Below, piece after piece: positions 26,716 through 36,354 of a stretch of 64,000 nt of DNA. Below the pieces are notes generated by a model. The model had not been told where the DNA came from. It made no database searches and saw only the letters and a list, made by a program, of their open reading frames with translations. Positions within the stretch are counted from its first letter, which is position 1, and each line of letters starts with the position of its first letter. Made by a program: the position numbers and the translations under genes. Source of the DNA: an uncultured Aquimarina sp. (lineage in GTDB: Bacteria > Bacteroidota > Bacteroidia > Flavobacteriales > Flavobacteriaceae); assembly GCA_947500545.1 (NCBI GenBank), contig CANMSO010000001.1, positions 434,001 through 498,000 of the forward strand, written 5' to 3'.

Positions 26716-27426
26716 ATGATACTTCAGCAATATTATGAACAAAAAAAGGAAAAGATTGATAGTATTGTTAACGCGAACGGCAATAGGGTAAGGATAGGGC
26801 TGTACAGTGACAGGATTTTTGATGAGGAGGATGAAGACGAACCAGTCATTATGTTTAAATATAGTGATGTGGTTTGGAATACATCATCAGAAAAAGAATA
26901 TAAGGCAGATGTATGCTTTAGTGTGTATATAGTTTTAAACGATAAGTTTGAAAAAGACTACATAGAGAGTTTCGAATTGGCAAGACAAGTTGACCAAGCA
27001 ATTCTTCTTCATCCTAATCGATCAGAAATTAGAAGTAATCAAGAAGCAATTTCTAATGGAGATACAGAGATAGAGCTTATCAAGAATTCGGCCTTAAAAG
27101 TTATGGAAGGCCAGTATACCGTAGAAGAGGATAATTGGAAAAAGAATAATTTTTATATATGGGAGATAAAATACAAGACAACGCTCATAGAAAAAGAATA
27201 TAAAAAGCGATATACAATGATCTCTAATAATGCTTTTAAAAAGAGGCAGCTTGATGGAGGTGAAAAAGAAGCGCTAGTAAGAAAAAATTTATTAGCCCTT
27301 GGTTATGATCTCGATGACTATAAAGAAGTAGAGTATAACGGAAAGAAACTCCTTGTATTTAAAAAGGTCAAAGAAGAGTTGTCAATCAATAACACTAAAG
27401 AAGTGGTGTTAAACGACCCTAAATAA
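26716..27426 (+). CDS. Tail-terminator/neck-like protein of the contractile cluster
   Basis: The 236-residue protein has the strand-rich layout of phage tail-completion/terminator proteins: an N-terminal helix (MILQQYYEQKKEKIDSIVNA), then EPVIMFKYSDVVWNT, KADVCFSVYIVLNDKFEKDYIES, and FYIWEIKYKTTLI. This is a resemblance by pattern, not a firm family match. It is first in the plus-strand cluster, the place where terminator proteins often lie before sheath and tube. A charged C-terminal extension (about 170-236) is unusual for that family. Confidence 0.55.
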   Translation: MILQQYYEQKKEKIDSIVNANGNRVRIGLYSDRIFDEEDEDEPVIMFKYSDVVWNTSSEKEYKADVCFSVYIVLNDKFEKDYIESFELARQVDQAILLHPNRSEIRSNQEAISNGDTEIELIKNSALKVMEGQYTVEEDNWKKNNFYIWEIKYKTTLIEKEYKKRYTMISNNAFKKRQLDGGEKEALVRKNLLALGYDLDDYKEVEYNGKKLLVFKKVKEELSINNTKEVVLNDPK

Positions 27427-27462
27427 GTATACATCAATCATTACAGTTAATATATAATCAAT

Positions 27463-27642
27463 ATGAAAAGAAAAAATGGCCTACTAGAAAAAAGAAGAAG
27501 ATTTGTTCAAAATTATGTGATGCAAAACCAACATAAGCAAATGAAACTCATTGTAGCAGAGCTTTCAGAGCGCTTATTTCTCTCTGAACGTACGATTTAT
27601 AACATACTCAATCAGAACCCAATTCTGGTAGAAGTAGCATAA
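27463..27642 (+). CDS. Small helix-turn-helix protein in the tail cluster
   Basis: This short gene runs from ATG 27463 to TAA 27642 and encodes 59 residues. The peptide is basic at the start (MKRKNGLLEKRRRFVQNYV) and contains a helix-turn-helix-like segment (LIVAELSERLFLSERTIYNIL). It sits alone between the terminator-like gene and the sheath gene, so it is a candidate activator for the cluster. I do not know a named family. Confidence 0.7.
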   Translation: MKRKNGLLEKRRRFVQNYVMQNQHKQMKLIVAELSERLFLSERTIYNILNQNPILVEVA

Positions 27643-27760
27643 ATTACTGAAACTACTGTATTTGTCTTTTTGATTGTTATGTTTTCTATGTTGGTACATA
27701 TAACTTAGTAACATAATCAATTGAAGTGAAACTTTTAAAAAAATAAATTCAATAATAGTT

Positions 27761-29068
27761 ATGGGTAATTTATTAAATGATGTAGTCATCAATAAACTTT
27801 CTGGTGGCTTGGGACGTAGAACTCCAGATAGAGATATGGTTTCGGGCTTGGTATTTGACATTGCGCTGGATAATAGTACACCACCTAAGCCAAAAAAGAC
27901 AAGTCTTACAAACAATCCAAACTTTACAGTAGGAACACCAATACGGTTAGCCTCGTTAGAAGACGCAGAAAATGTTGGCATTACTAGTGTTATTGATACA
28001 GATGGGTGTTCGGTTTATTATCAAGTCTCTCAGTTTTTTAGAATAAACCCATCAGGAGATCTTTGGGTAATGGGAATTGGCGCAACTGATTATAAAGATT
28101 TGGTAAGCAAAAGTGAAGTGTTATTGTCTGATGATAGTGTCAATGGCGAAATACGTCAATTAGCAGTAACATACAGTAATAAAGATACAGTTTTTAATAG
28201 TCTTGCTACTCCAGATGGTAATAGTACAGAAGAGGCTGTTGGTGAAGCAGCTAAGATAACAGAAAAGGCTTTTTTACAGGATTACAGGCCATTAGAAATT
28301 TTTCTTGAAGGAAAAGGTTTTGGAGTATTTTTGAAACCAGATTCGAGTAATGATGGAGCGATTCCCGGAGTGTCGACAGCAAAAGATTTAAGAGATTTAA
28401 ACGCTCCTAATGTATCTGTCACCATTGCTATGGATAAGCAAAAAGCCAAAGATGCTAATTATAATAATACAGCCGCAGTAGGAGTATTATTGGGTGCCGT
28501 TTCTAAAGCGAAGGTGTCAGAAAATATTGCTTGGATCGAGAAATTTAACCTAACCGGTGATGGATTTAGATCTGTCGGTTTTGTTGGAGGTGAAAATTTG
28601 CCTACCGAAGGGGATCAAGGGACTTTAAATGCTATGGGATATATCTTTACTCGTAAACATATTGGTATCCCTGGGGTGTATTTTAATGATAGTCATACAT
28701 GTACCAAAGAGACAGATGATTTTGCATTTATTGAATCTAACAGAACTATAAATAAGGCTGCTCGTATTGCACGTACAGCATTATTACCAAAACTTAATTC
28801 GCCTGTACTAGTTGATCCAGAAACAGGTAAGTTACCACCATCTGTAGTAAAAGGATATGAAACATTATGTAGGTCTGCTTTAGAAAGAATGATATCTAAC
28901 GAGGAAGCTTCAGATATAGATGTGTTTGTAGATCCTGACCAAGATATTCTTGCAGATTCAAGGTTAATCGTAAAGATGGCAATAGTGCCATTAGGAACTG
29001 CTCGTCAAATAATAGTGAATCTTGGATTTGAAAACCCTTTTCAAATAAGCGCTGCAGCAGCATCGTAG
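27761..29068 (+). CDS. Contractile tail sheath protein (DUF2586-like)
   Basis: The 435-residue protein reads as a sheath: the N-terminal GLGRRTPDRDMVSGLVF, a central variable domain, and a C-terminal half with NKAARIARTALLPKLNSPVL, DPETGKLPPSVVKGYETL and MAIVPLGTARQIIVNLGFENPF. This is the DUF2586 type that I associate with Mu-like and Bacteroidota contractile tails. It would polymerise around the tube at 29096. Only one sheath gene is present, as in phage tails and unlike the two or three sheaths of Afp/PVC-type systems. Confidence 0.8.
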   Translation: MGNLLNDVVINKLSGGLGRRTPDRDMVSGLVFDIALDNSTPPKPKKTSLTNNPNFTVGTPIRLASLEDAENVGITSVIDTDGCSVYYQVSQFFRINPSGDLWVMGIGATDYKDLVSKSEVLLSDDSVNGEIRQLAVTYSNKDTVFNSLATPDGNSTEEAVGEAAKITEKAFLQDYRPLEIFLEGKGFGVFLKPDSSNDGAIPGVSTAKDLRDLNAPNVSVTIAMDKQKAKDANYNNTAAVGVLLGAVSKAKVSENIAWIEKFNLTGDGFRSVGFVGGENLPTEGDQGTLNAMGYIFTRKHIGIPGVYFNDSHTCTKETDDFAFIESNRTINKAARIARTALLPKLNSPVLVDPETGKLPPSVVKGYETLCRSALERMISNEEASDIDVFVDPDQDILADSRLIVKMAIVPLGTARQIIVNLGFENPFQISAAAAS

Positions 29069-29095
29069 TCGTAAGTATTTAAAAAATAAGAAAAT

Positions 29096-29521
29096 ATGTC
29101 ACAATTACCATTAATAAACGGTCAGCGTCATAGCTGGTCATCCATAGAAGTAAATCTTTTAGATAGAATAGTAACAGGTATAACTTCAATAAGTTATGAT
29201 GATACCGAGATGAAAGAAAATCATTATGGGGCAGGAAATATGCCGGTGCATAGAGGTAGAGGGAAATATGAAGCAAATGCGTCTATGACACTTTATAATT
29301 ATGAGGTAGAGGCTATACAAACTGCATTACCAAGAGGGCAGAGGCTCATGGATTCCCCTCCTTTTGATGTGAAAATTAGTTTTTTGGATGAAAGTAACGC
29401 GATAATTACACATGTAATCCGTAATTGCGAATTTAAGTCCAATAATAGAAACATGAGCCAAGGAGATACAAAGATCGAAGTATCGTTAGATCTTATCGTT
29501 TCTCACATAGAGTGGAATTAA
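29096..29521 (+). CDS. Tail tube protein
   Basis: The 141 residues fit the size of a hexamer-forming tube subunit, with YEANASMTLYNYEVEAIQTAL and FKSNNRNMSQGDTKIEVSLDLIVSHIEWN, the alternating strand pattern of the XkdM/gpFII-like tube fold. The gene follows the sheath by 27 bases, the usual sheath-tube order. One tube gene is present. Confidence 0.75.
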   Translation: MSQLPLINGQRHSWSSIEVNLLDRIVTGITSISYDDTEMKENHYGAGNMPVHRGRGKYEANASMTLYNYEVEAIQTALPRGQRLMDSPPFDVKISFLDESNAIITHVIRNCEFKSNNRNMSQGDTKIEVSLDLIVSHIEWN

Positions 29522-29550
29522 TAAAACAGAATAATTAAAATACCTTTTTT

Positions 29551-29579
29551 AAACCCTGAAAATAGCGTTTTCAGGGTTT
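29551..29579 (+). other. Strong hairpin between tube and chaperone genes
   Basis: A 12-base inverted repeat AAACCCTGAAAA / TTTTCAGGGTTT has a 5-base loop and no T-run after it. It is more likely to stabilise the tube message 3' end than to terminate transcription; this is inference. Confidence 0.5.
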
Positions 29580-29595
29580 GGTGTTAAAATTAATC

Positions 29596-29620
29596 TGTCA
29601 GGTCGAGCGTAGTCGAGGCC
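29596..29620. repeat. REP-like GTCGA palindrome
   Basis: GGTCGAGCGTAGTCGAGGCC lies in the gap after the tube gene. Related GTCGA-containing sequences, found in many flavobacterial intergenic gaps, recur at 36937-36957 and at about 50725-50747. Confidence 0.45.
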
Positions 29621-29646
29621 TTATCTTTTAGTAATAAATTAATGTT

Positions 29647-29994
29647 ATGGAAAACACCGAAACTACAACACAACCCAAGCTACTAGATGGTAATATTACT
29701 GATGTACAATTAAAACGTTGGAAATACCAGTATAAGAGAGTAGTAAAACTCGCCATAGAAGATGATGACGGTAAAATGCTTTACGCATACTTTAAAAAAC
29801 CAACAATAGAAATACGCTCTGCAGTGTTACAAGCTTCAAAAATGGATGAGTTTAAAGCGTTAGAGGTTTTGTTCAAAAACTGTTATCTTGGTGGTGATAC
29901 TGAAATTGAAGAAGAAGATGATCTACGTCTTAATATTACAACTTCATTTTCTGATTTTATACAGCCAAAACCTGTGACTATAGAGGTGCTTTAG
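29647..29994 (+). CDS. Tail-assembly-chaperone-like protein 1
   Basis: The small acidic protein (115 residues) carries LKRWKYQYKRVVKLAIEDDDG, AYFKKPTIEIRSAV and FKALEVLFKNC. The protein at 37407 shows the same W-K, DD, AY-K-PT and KAL-LF--C-L positions, so the two are paralogues. Such proteins usually assist tape-measure folding in phages, but no tape measure is found between or after them. This copy is followed by the cargo island (30143-36927). Confidence 0.6.
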   Translation: MENTETTTQPKLLDGNITDVQLKRWKYQYKRVVKLAIEDDDGKMLYAYFKKPTIEIRSAVLQASKMDEFKALEVLFKNCYLGGDTEIEEEDDLRLNITTSFSDFIQPKPVTIEVL

Positions 29995-30142
29995 TTCTTT
30001 ACTATGATGGCTATCATCTCTATATTATATTGATCTTTTACCTGTTTTACTGAAAGGATAGATTAATGCATATTAATGCCTGTAGATTTTTTAAATAAAA
30101 AGTCTATCTTATTATTTAGTTTATTGATTCATTCATTTAAAA

Positions 30143-31042
30143 ATGTACAAAGGAGTAATTAATATTGATGGAAATACTTTTGATGAAGCTCTGAAAAAAT
30201 TGCAATTAGAACTTAAAGCTTCTATCAAAGATGCTATCGAGGTGAATGATCAGGTTACCAAAGTTTCTGGGCCCGAAGAGTCTAATATCCCAAAAACTGA
30301 AGAGGAAGACCCTTATATCGAAGCCATCAAAAACGGTAGAATAATATACACCTGCAATAGTGGATGGATAGATAAAACTCATGCTTTTACTGATACAAAA
30401 AGAACCGAAACCTATATTGGGGTTAAAAACCTGTGGAAACAAATTGTTTCAGAAAAGGGTATGAAATCGAATTCTCCTAATGAAAAAGGATTTCTAGTGA
30501 CCTATGGGCAAGATGCAACGGTGATTCAAAATGTTCCGCTAATAGATAAGCCTTTTAGAGTTGGTACCACAAATCGGTATTTTGTAAAGTATGGATTATC
30601 TAAAGAACAAAAAGAACAGGTAGCTCTGGCCATTTTTCAAGAGGTATCTATGGCGTTTGAGAGCTTTCAGGCGGCAGGAGTCATTATCGGAAAAGGAGCA
30701 TCTAGCTTTGAACCAGCAGATTTAACATCTAATTTGATGAATTTTTATAGAATTATTCGTCCAGAATTGGATCAAGAGAAGATTATGAAATTGAGTAAAC
30801 CTTTAACAATTAAGCAATCTATTGAAGTTTACAAAAAATATCCCGGTACATTCACCGATAAAAAATTTAAAAACAAACAGTTTACACCCAAGTTTTTTGA
30901 TAATCCCTATTGTAATGAAAAAACTTTTCCCAAAGAACTACAAAGTATAGTTCCCGCTAAAAAAGGAGATTTTTTTAGAGATTGGATCCCGATTTTTGAT
31001 ATTTATGCAGGTAAACCTCCTATAACGGGTAGTAAATTTTAA
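30143..31042 (+). CDS. DUF4056-like protein, candidate cargo
   Basis: After a lysine-rich N-terminus the 299-residue protein shows YTCNSGWIDKTHAFTDTKR and FEPADLTSNLMNFYRII, resembling the C--G-ID--H and DL-SN blocks of DUF4056 proteins, as I recall them. The conserved His would be a candidate catalytic residue; no signal peptide is visible, so export would depend on the tail structure. It sits three bases before a small membrane protein gene, which could be its partner or immunity protein. Confidence 0.5.
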   Translation: MYKGVINIDGNTFDEALKKLQLELKASIKDAIEVNDQVTKVSGPEESNIPKTEEEDPYIEAIKNGRIIYTCNSGWIDKTHAFTDTKRTETYIGVKNLWKQIVSEKGMKSNSPNEKGFLVTYGQDATVIQNVPLIDKPFRVGTTNRYFVKYGLSKEQKEQVALAIFQEVSMAFESFQAAGVIIGKGASSFEPADLTSNLMNFYRIIRPELDQEKIMKLSKPLTIKQSIEVYKKYPGTFTDKKFKNKQFTPKFFDNPYCNEKTFPKELQSIVPAKKGDFFRDWIPIFDIYAGKPPITGSKF

Positions 31043-31044
31043 AT

Positions 31045-31479
31045 ATGAAATTTATCATTAAACATTTTGGAAAAACAAGTACAATATTGTTTTTAGGACT
31101 TATGCTCATTGTGAACACCTTTGGGGCTAACCTTAGTGATTTGGAAATATACCGCAATATTAATATATATCTAGGTTGGGGAATAGTTTTACTTTTCTAT
31201 ATACTATTATATTCATCGTCCTATCGATGGATCCAGGCTTATAGAATTGGTTTTATCGTACTATTGTATCATGTCCAAGCATTACTAGTTTCAAAGATTA
31301 TTCATTATATCGAGATTAACAATGCAGAATCAGACATGAGTATGGTGGATAGAAATGCTGCCATTGGGATGAGTTGGATAATTATAATTCCTAGTGTTCT
31401 TATTGTTTTCCTTCTATCAGGATGGGGGTTTGATTATATGTCTTCCAAAAAGCAAAAGAACTCCTTAAATAAAGATTAG
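31045..31479 (+). CDS. Small multispanning membrane protein
   Basis: The 144 residues contain about four hydrophobic spans (LFLGLMLIVNTFGANL, WGIVLLFYILLYSSSY, IGFIVLLYHVQALLVS and SWIIIIPSVLIVFLLSGW), ending in a basic tail SSKKQKNS. There is no recognisable family. It lies three bases after the DUF4056-like gene and eight before the M23 gene. Immunity, holin-like release and anchoring roles are all possible and none is shown by the sequence. Confidence 0.75.
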   Translation: MKFIIKHFGKTSTILFLGLMLIVNTFGANLSDLEIYRNINIYLGWGIVLLFYILLYSSSYRWIQAYRIGFIVLLYHVQALLVSKIIHYIEINNAESDMSMVDRNAAIGMSWIIIIPSVLIVFLLSGWGFDYMSSKKQKNSLNKD

Positions 31480-31486
31480 TTAACTC

Positions 31487-34400
31487 ATGGAGGATATCAA
31501 AAATATAGAAGAAAATGAAGCAAAAGGTCCTCGATTGGATATTGAAGGTATTAACCTCAATATCGCAACCCTTCAACCCCATGAAACTCCAGAATACATG
31601 GGGAGAAAGGTTAAAGAAACCGTCAGTAGGGTTATGAATGAAGCCATGAAAGAAGTGAATGCTTTTAAGGCTTTAAAACAAAAGGTTACGGCAGGTTACA
31701 ATGTAAATGCAGTGAGCAATACCAGCTCGGTCAATAGTACAACAGCTAATGTAAGCAGTTCCATCTCAAAGAACACTGTGACACAAGTGCAACAAAATGA
31801 GCAATTTGGTGTCTTCAGTACTGCATTTGATGCCTCTGCTGAGGAACAGATCATGGTCAATGATCCTATTCGAGAAGGGCTAATAAAACTTCTGAGGAAA
31901 AAATTAGATATTCTAAATGCTAAGCCTATTCCTCTTACACCTCCTATCAAAGCAAATCCTCAACCTCCATACAAAGAGGTGCAAGAGCTCCCCAACCCTT
32001 TTAAACAACACCAAGAACTAGATAAGCTAATCAATGAGCTTAGGGATGCTTCGATTCCGTTATCAAAGCTATATCAATTGTATCCAAGTTTGATCGATTA
32101 TCACCAAGAATTGATACGTAATAACCCGAACATTGTCCCTTATCCAGATACTCGAGATCTAAGGTCAACATTGGTTCGTAAAATTCAGGAAAAGTTTACC
32201 GATGCCAAAGATTCAAAGGGGAAAAAGATCAAAAAGACCGAAAAAGCTATTGATTTTTGGAAATATATCATTCAACAGTTACAAGATAGTGCTGTTCCCT
32301 TATCTCAATTATTTGAAGAAAAGCAAGATTTATTTTTGCTATTAAGTGATATTTTGGATGTACCTGCCTACGTATCAGTTTCAGAGCAACTCAAAATGGA
32401 ATTTAAAACCTATCCCAACTTTTTGGGGATGTATCCTACCAATATAAATAAGGATACGATCTACCCAAAACTAGGTAAACTTAAAGATGAAGATGGCAGG
32501 GCTGTATCTATTATACAAGCAGATAAAATGGATATACATGGATTACCAGGTACAGAACTTTCCTTTTGTGTAGAAGAAGACAATACTTCAGAAAAAGAAC
32601 AATTTAGAAACTGGACAATCCATCAACTTATAGAGGGAAAATGGAAACAGATAGAAAACCATGTGGATGTTGGCTCTCGTTTTAATAAACGATTTGCTAA
32701 TGAAGGTATATATGTAATCGAAGCATATGGAAAAAAATATTACACTAGCTACTATTCCAGAAATGTCAAAAGAATTGCAAACAAAGAAAATGGGAAAAAA
32801 CCTTATTTCTATCTAATAATTAAAGCTCCAGAGCTAGTGGATATCAAAACAGAGGTTAAATCTCATGTTCGTAAAGGAGACACTGTATATACCTTTACTG
32901 CCATAACCGATATTAAAGACAGCACGGATCTTATTTTGGATACGCTGGTTTGGGAAGTAAAACATAGCACCACTTCTGCCAAAGAAGGATTTAAAATAAT
33001 AAAGGATTACGCCCAAATAGATTGTCTGGAAATTACTTTTAAAGAAGAAGGTTGGTATAAGATTGAAGCCCGTACTTCAGACAAGGTAAAGGTATCAAAA
33101 CAATTGATGGTTGGGGGTAATTGGGTAACTAGAATCAAAGAAACAAAAAATCAATATTATATATTATTTAATACCAAGCAAAAGATTACCTACAAGACCA
33201 TTAAATATAAACTGCCCAAGATTAGTGGTGAAGAAAAAGAAACCTGCTGGGAGATACTGTATGGCAATACCCGTATTGATACAAAATCAAATACAGAAAC
33301 CATTACCTGGGACGGCCAAAATGCCAAAGAAGGTACCTATACCGTAAAAGCATACACCAAAACCGGTATTTTTGGCAAAAAAGAGACCCAGGAAACCTTT
33401 ACAGTAGTACACCCAAAAGTTACTAATGCCTATTGGGCAGATGCCAATGGAAACAAAAAACAATATACCGGATTTGGAGGAGAAGAAAGTTATATCTGTG
33501 CTACGATAGATTATTATGCCAACAAAGAGGTCTGTATAGATATATATTGTGATGGCAAAAAACTAAACAAAGACAGTACTAAAATCAAAACCGACACCAA
33601 TGGTAAGGTGAAATACAAGTTTATTCTGGAAGCATATTATCAAAATTTGTTGAGTGACGGACAAAAATTACAATTTAAAATAAAGGGGTATAATTATGCA
33701 TTAAAAGAAGAGGATAGATTGCTGTCGAAAGATGGATTGACAGTAATAAGTAATAAGAAGGTATCGGACACTTATTTTATTTTCGAAAGACAAAAGGTAC
33801 AAACAGATACACATGCCTTAGTGCTAGGAAGTAAGGTAAAAGCTGTAGTCCAAACCGTAAACATGCTAGAAGAAAATATAACTATTGGGATGTTTAAAAC
33901 AAAAGATAAAAATACCCAGGCAGCATCTCCTATTATAGAGCATAAGATACCCTCACCCAAAACAGATAAAGATGGTTCTGACTCATATACCTTTGTTTTT
34001 GATGACAAATTAATAAAATCGGAAGATGTTGGTTGCTATTTTTATCTGGACGTAAAAATTAATGATACATGGAATAAAAACCTAGAGCTTGTAAAAAACA
34101 GCTGTGTGTATGTAATTGACAACAAGAATCCAAATTATAAAACAATACTTGATAAAAAGAAACTTAAAATCCTTAACCCAGCCGATCATGGTGATTGGCA
34201 TGATCCTATCAGAAATCCACATTTACGAGGACATTATAAACCTGGGTGGGATACAGGAAAAAGTGTTGTAGGAAGAAAAAGAGTTCAGGGAAAAAGGCAA
34301 CCCGATGGAACGATTAAGTATTTTAAAAGGTATCATGGTGGGTTAGATATATATGGCCCGGTGGGTACTCCTATCTATGCATCAGTAGATGGTAAAGTAA

Positions 34401-34921
34401 CCCGTCATGAGTTTCAGGCAACAGCTAATGGCTGTAATATCAGGTTTAATACTACGAAAGAATTTAGAGGAAATAGATATACCATATTATATTTGCATAT
34501 GATGGATTTTATTACATATAAAGATAGATTTGCTATAGGAGGTAAAAAAGGAGAAGCAAAATATTATAAATATGAGGATTATTTGGTTACTGATAAAATA
34601 ACTATCCCTACATCAGGAACATTCGAGGTAACTTATAACAAACAAGCAAACACCTTAAAAATTGATAATATGGTAATTGATTTAAATATTGCCAAGAAAA
34701 ATTTTAATGGGAAGGATATTAAAAAAGGGCAAGTCGTAGGATATGTAGGTTTAACAGGTAATGCGTTACAAGATCGAAAAACATCGCACGTTCATTTGGC
34801 AATGTATAGAAATGGTAAGGAAATTGATCCTTCTCCATTATTAAAAGATTATATTACGGATGATGTAAAAGGAGAAACAAAAAATTTACAGGATGGTAAA
34901 ACTCCTAGTTCAGATTTTTAA
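31487..34921 (+). CDS. Large multidomain M23 endopeptidase, candidate wall-degrading cargo
   Basis: This 1144-residue protein has no signal peptide. Residues 1-150 are Ser/Thr/Asn/Gln-rich and partly helical. A central region (about 430-900) holds several Ig-like modules, e.g. ETITWDGQNAKEGTYTVKAY. The C-terminus (about 945-1115) is an M23 peptidase domain with His950 and Asp954 in YHGGLDIYGP and His1101-x-His1103 in TSHVHLAM; the loop between them is longer than usual. The family cuts peptide cross-bridges in peptidoglycan. Lacking its own signal but lying inside a tail cluster, it is a good candidate for a loaded effector that opens the target wall. Confidence 0.7.
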   Translation: MEDIKNIEENEAKGPRLDIEGINLNIATLQPHETPEYMGRKVKETVSRVMNEAMKEVNAFKALKQKVTAGYNVNAVSNTSSVNSTTANVSSSISKNTVTQVQQNEQFGVFSTAFDASAEEQIMVNDPIREGLIKLLRKKLDILNAKPIPLTPPIKANPQPPYKEVQELPNPFKQHQELDKLINELRDASIPLSKLYQLYPSLIDYHQELIRNNPNIVPYPDTRDLRSTLVRKIQEKFTDAKDSKGKKIKKTEKAIDFWKYIIQQLQDSAVPLSQLFEEKQDLFLLLSDILDVPAYVSVSEQLKMEFKTYPNFLGMYPTNINKDTIYPKLGKLKDEDGRAVSIIQADKMDIHGLPGTELSFCVEEDNTSEKEQFRNWTIHQLIEGKWKQIENHVDVGSRFNKRFANEGIYVIEAYGKKYYTSYYSRNVKRIANKENGKKPYFYLIIKAPELVDIKTEVKSHVRKGDTVYTFTAITDIKDSTDLILDTLVWEVKHSTTSAKEGFKIIKDYAQIDCLEITFKEEGWYKIEARTSDKVKVSKQLMVGGNWVTRIKETKNQYYILFNTKQKITYKTIKYKLPKISGEEKETCWEILYGNTRIDTKSNTETITWDGQNAKEGTYTVKAYTKTGIFGKKETQETFTVVHPKVTNAYWADANGNKKQYTGFGGEESYICATIDYYANKEVCIDIYCDGKKLNKDSTKIKTDTNGKVKYKFILEAYYQNLLSDGQKLQFKIKGYNYALKEEDRLLSKDGLTVISNKKVSDTYFIFERQKVQTDTHALVLGSKVKAVVQTVNMLEENITIGMFKTKDKNTQAASPIIEHKIPSPKTDKDGSDSYTFVFDDKLIKSEDVGCYFYLDVKINDTWNKNLELVKNSCVYVIDNKNPNYKTILDKKKLKILNPADHGDWHDPIRNPHLRGHYKPGWDTGKSVVGRKRVQGKRQPDGTIKYFKRYHGGLDIYGPVGTPIYASVDGKVTRHEFQATANGCNIRFNTTKEFRGNRYTILYLHMMDFITYKDRFAIGGKKGEAKYYKYEDYLVTDKITIPTSGTFEVTYNKQANTLKIDNMVIDLNIAKKNFNGKDIKKGQVVGYVGLTGNALQDRKTSHVHLAMYRNGKEIDPSPLLKDYITDDVKGETKNLQDGKTPSSDF

Positions 34922-34948
34922 CATATAATGTTGCTATAAATAATTCAT

Positions 34949-36118
34949 ATGCTTATGAGAGCCTTAAAGTTTAGTAAACAATTTTTGTTCATTTCCAGTT
35001 TTATAACAATAATTAACATTTCGTGTGCTAAAAAAACAACAACGATTTCTCCAGAAGCTGACACAAAAAAAATAACAGAGGAAAAAAAGAATCCAAATTT
35101 TGATACTGTTCAAAAACAAAAATACTTGCACAATGTAACAGTGCAACAAAAAAAAGAGAATTCCCCTAGTGAGTTATGCACTATAGTTGGTGAAACTAAA
35201 GATTCTTTAATTGTAGGGGATTTTCAAAGCAAAGGCTTCTCTGTTGTCTTTCAAAATGATACAATAGCACTTGTTGCTGACCACTTTGAAGAAGTTCTGT
35301 TTTACAAAATCGCGGGAAAAGAAATAGTATCTGATAAAAAGTATAAATATGAAATAAAGCATTCAGCAGAAGAGGAATCTTTCATAGTTGAAGTGTCATT
35401 ATTTAATAAGTCAGAAGATATTTGGCTAATAAATAATGAACTTGATTATGTTCCAAATTTTCTTTTTCATATAGGTTTTCGAAGTTTAAAAAAAGAAATG
35501 GTTACAAATATTAATAAAGGCAATTCGGCTTATGAAGATAACAGAGATCAAGTTCCATATTACTACAAGATAAAATCTCATATTAAAAACGGGCCAAGCA
35601 TATGTTCTGGTTGTAATATATTATTAAATAAGGAATACAAGACACTAAAGGGGGACAGTATTATTATAAAGAACAAATCGGTATTCTCTACAAAGGACAA
35701 TAAGGAATATAGCCTTAAAGGCATCATCAAAAAAGAAGATGTTTACATAGTAGCATTGGATCTTGTGCCAGATGAACAAAGAGGGGAGAATATACTAATG
35801 CTAGAGGATAAATTGGTTTTCTTAAAAGAAAATAATGGGGATTGGAGGGTATGGGAATCCGTAGAAACTTCTGGATTTTTTCCAGACCATAAGTATTTTG
35901 TAGACACACCTAGCGGTCTTAATATTCGATCTAAACCAAAATTAGACGCTCGAAAAACTAGAAAGCTTAATGCGTACGAAAGAGTTAAGATTTTGGATAC
36001 TGTTTCGCCTATCATTATAGATGAAATAAACGGGTACTGGATACAAGTGGAAGACATATATAAGTCTAAAGGGTATGTTTTTAGTGGTTATATTTTCCCT
36101 ATTAATAAGAATTTGTAA
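34949..36118 (+). CDS. Lipoprotein with C-terminal bacterial SH3 domain
   Basis: The signal peptide ends TIINISCAKKTT, a lipobox. After a Lys/Glu-rich linker and a beta-rich central region, the last 85 residues are an SH3_3-type domain (LNIRSKPKLDARKTRKLNAY, YWIQVEDIYKSKGYVFSGYIF), which commonly recognises peptidoglycan. As an envelope lipoprotein right after the M23 gene, it could protect the producer wall (immunity) or help anchor the particle. The start could equally be ATG 34955. Confidence 0.75.
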   Translation: MLMRALKFSKQFLFISSFITIINISCAKKTTTISPEADTKKITEEKKNPNFDTVQKQKYLHNVTVQQKKENSPSELCTIVGETKDSLIVGDFQSKGFSVVFQNDTIALVADHFEEVLFYKIAGKEIVSDKKYKYEIKHSAEEESFIVEVSLFNKSEDIWLINNELDYVPNFLFHIGFRSLKKEMVTNINKGNSAYEDNRDQVPYYYKIKSHIKNGPSICSGCNILLNKEYKTLKGDSIIIKNKSVFSTKDNKEYSLKGIIKKEDVYIVALDLVPDEQRGENILMLEDKLVFLKENNGDWRVWESVETSGFFPDHKYFVDTPSGLNIRSKPKLDARKTRKLNAYERVKILDTVSPIIIDEINGYWIQVEDIYKSKGYVFSGYIFPINKNL

Positions 36119-36139
36119 TGGATTTATCAAAAAGAAACT

Positions 36140-36354
36140 AAGGTTTATGAGTAATATTCAGATAAGGTGATTGGAATATTTCATGATGTGTTGTTGAATG
36201 ATGAAAGAGCTCCAGAATTGTTCGTATTAGCTGCTTATGAAGAAAACCTGAATTAACAGAAATATATAACTTATGGTGTGCGAATCGCACTGAAGAAAAA
36301 ATTGAAGAAGTTAAAGATTGTTCGGGTACCAAAGTGATTAATGAGGACTATTAG
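36140..36354 (+). pseudogene. Frameshifted gene remnant
   Basis: One frame gives KVIGIFHDVLLNDERAPELF then LAAYEEN before a stop; a one-base shift continues as LTEIYNLWCANRTEEKIEE to DCSGTKVINEDY and a stop. The two halves read as one acidic domain split by a frameshift, with no start at the 5' end. The family is not recognised. It looks like a decayed cargo or immunity gene. Confidence 0.45.

Noticed and set aside
36138..36332. 64-codon minus-strand frame
   Set aside because: It lies antisense to the frameshifted remnant, whose plus-strand frames are more protein-like.
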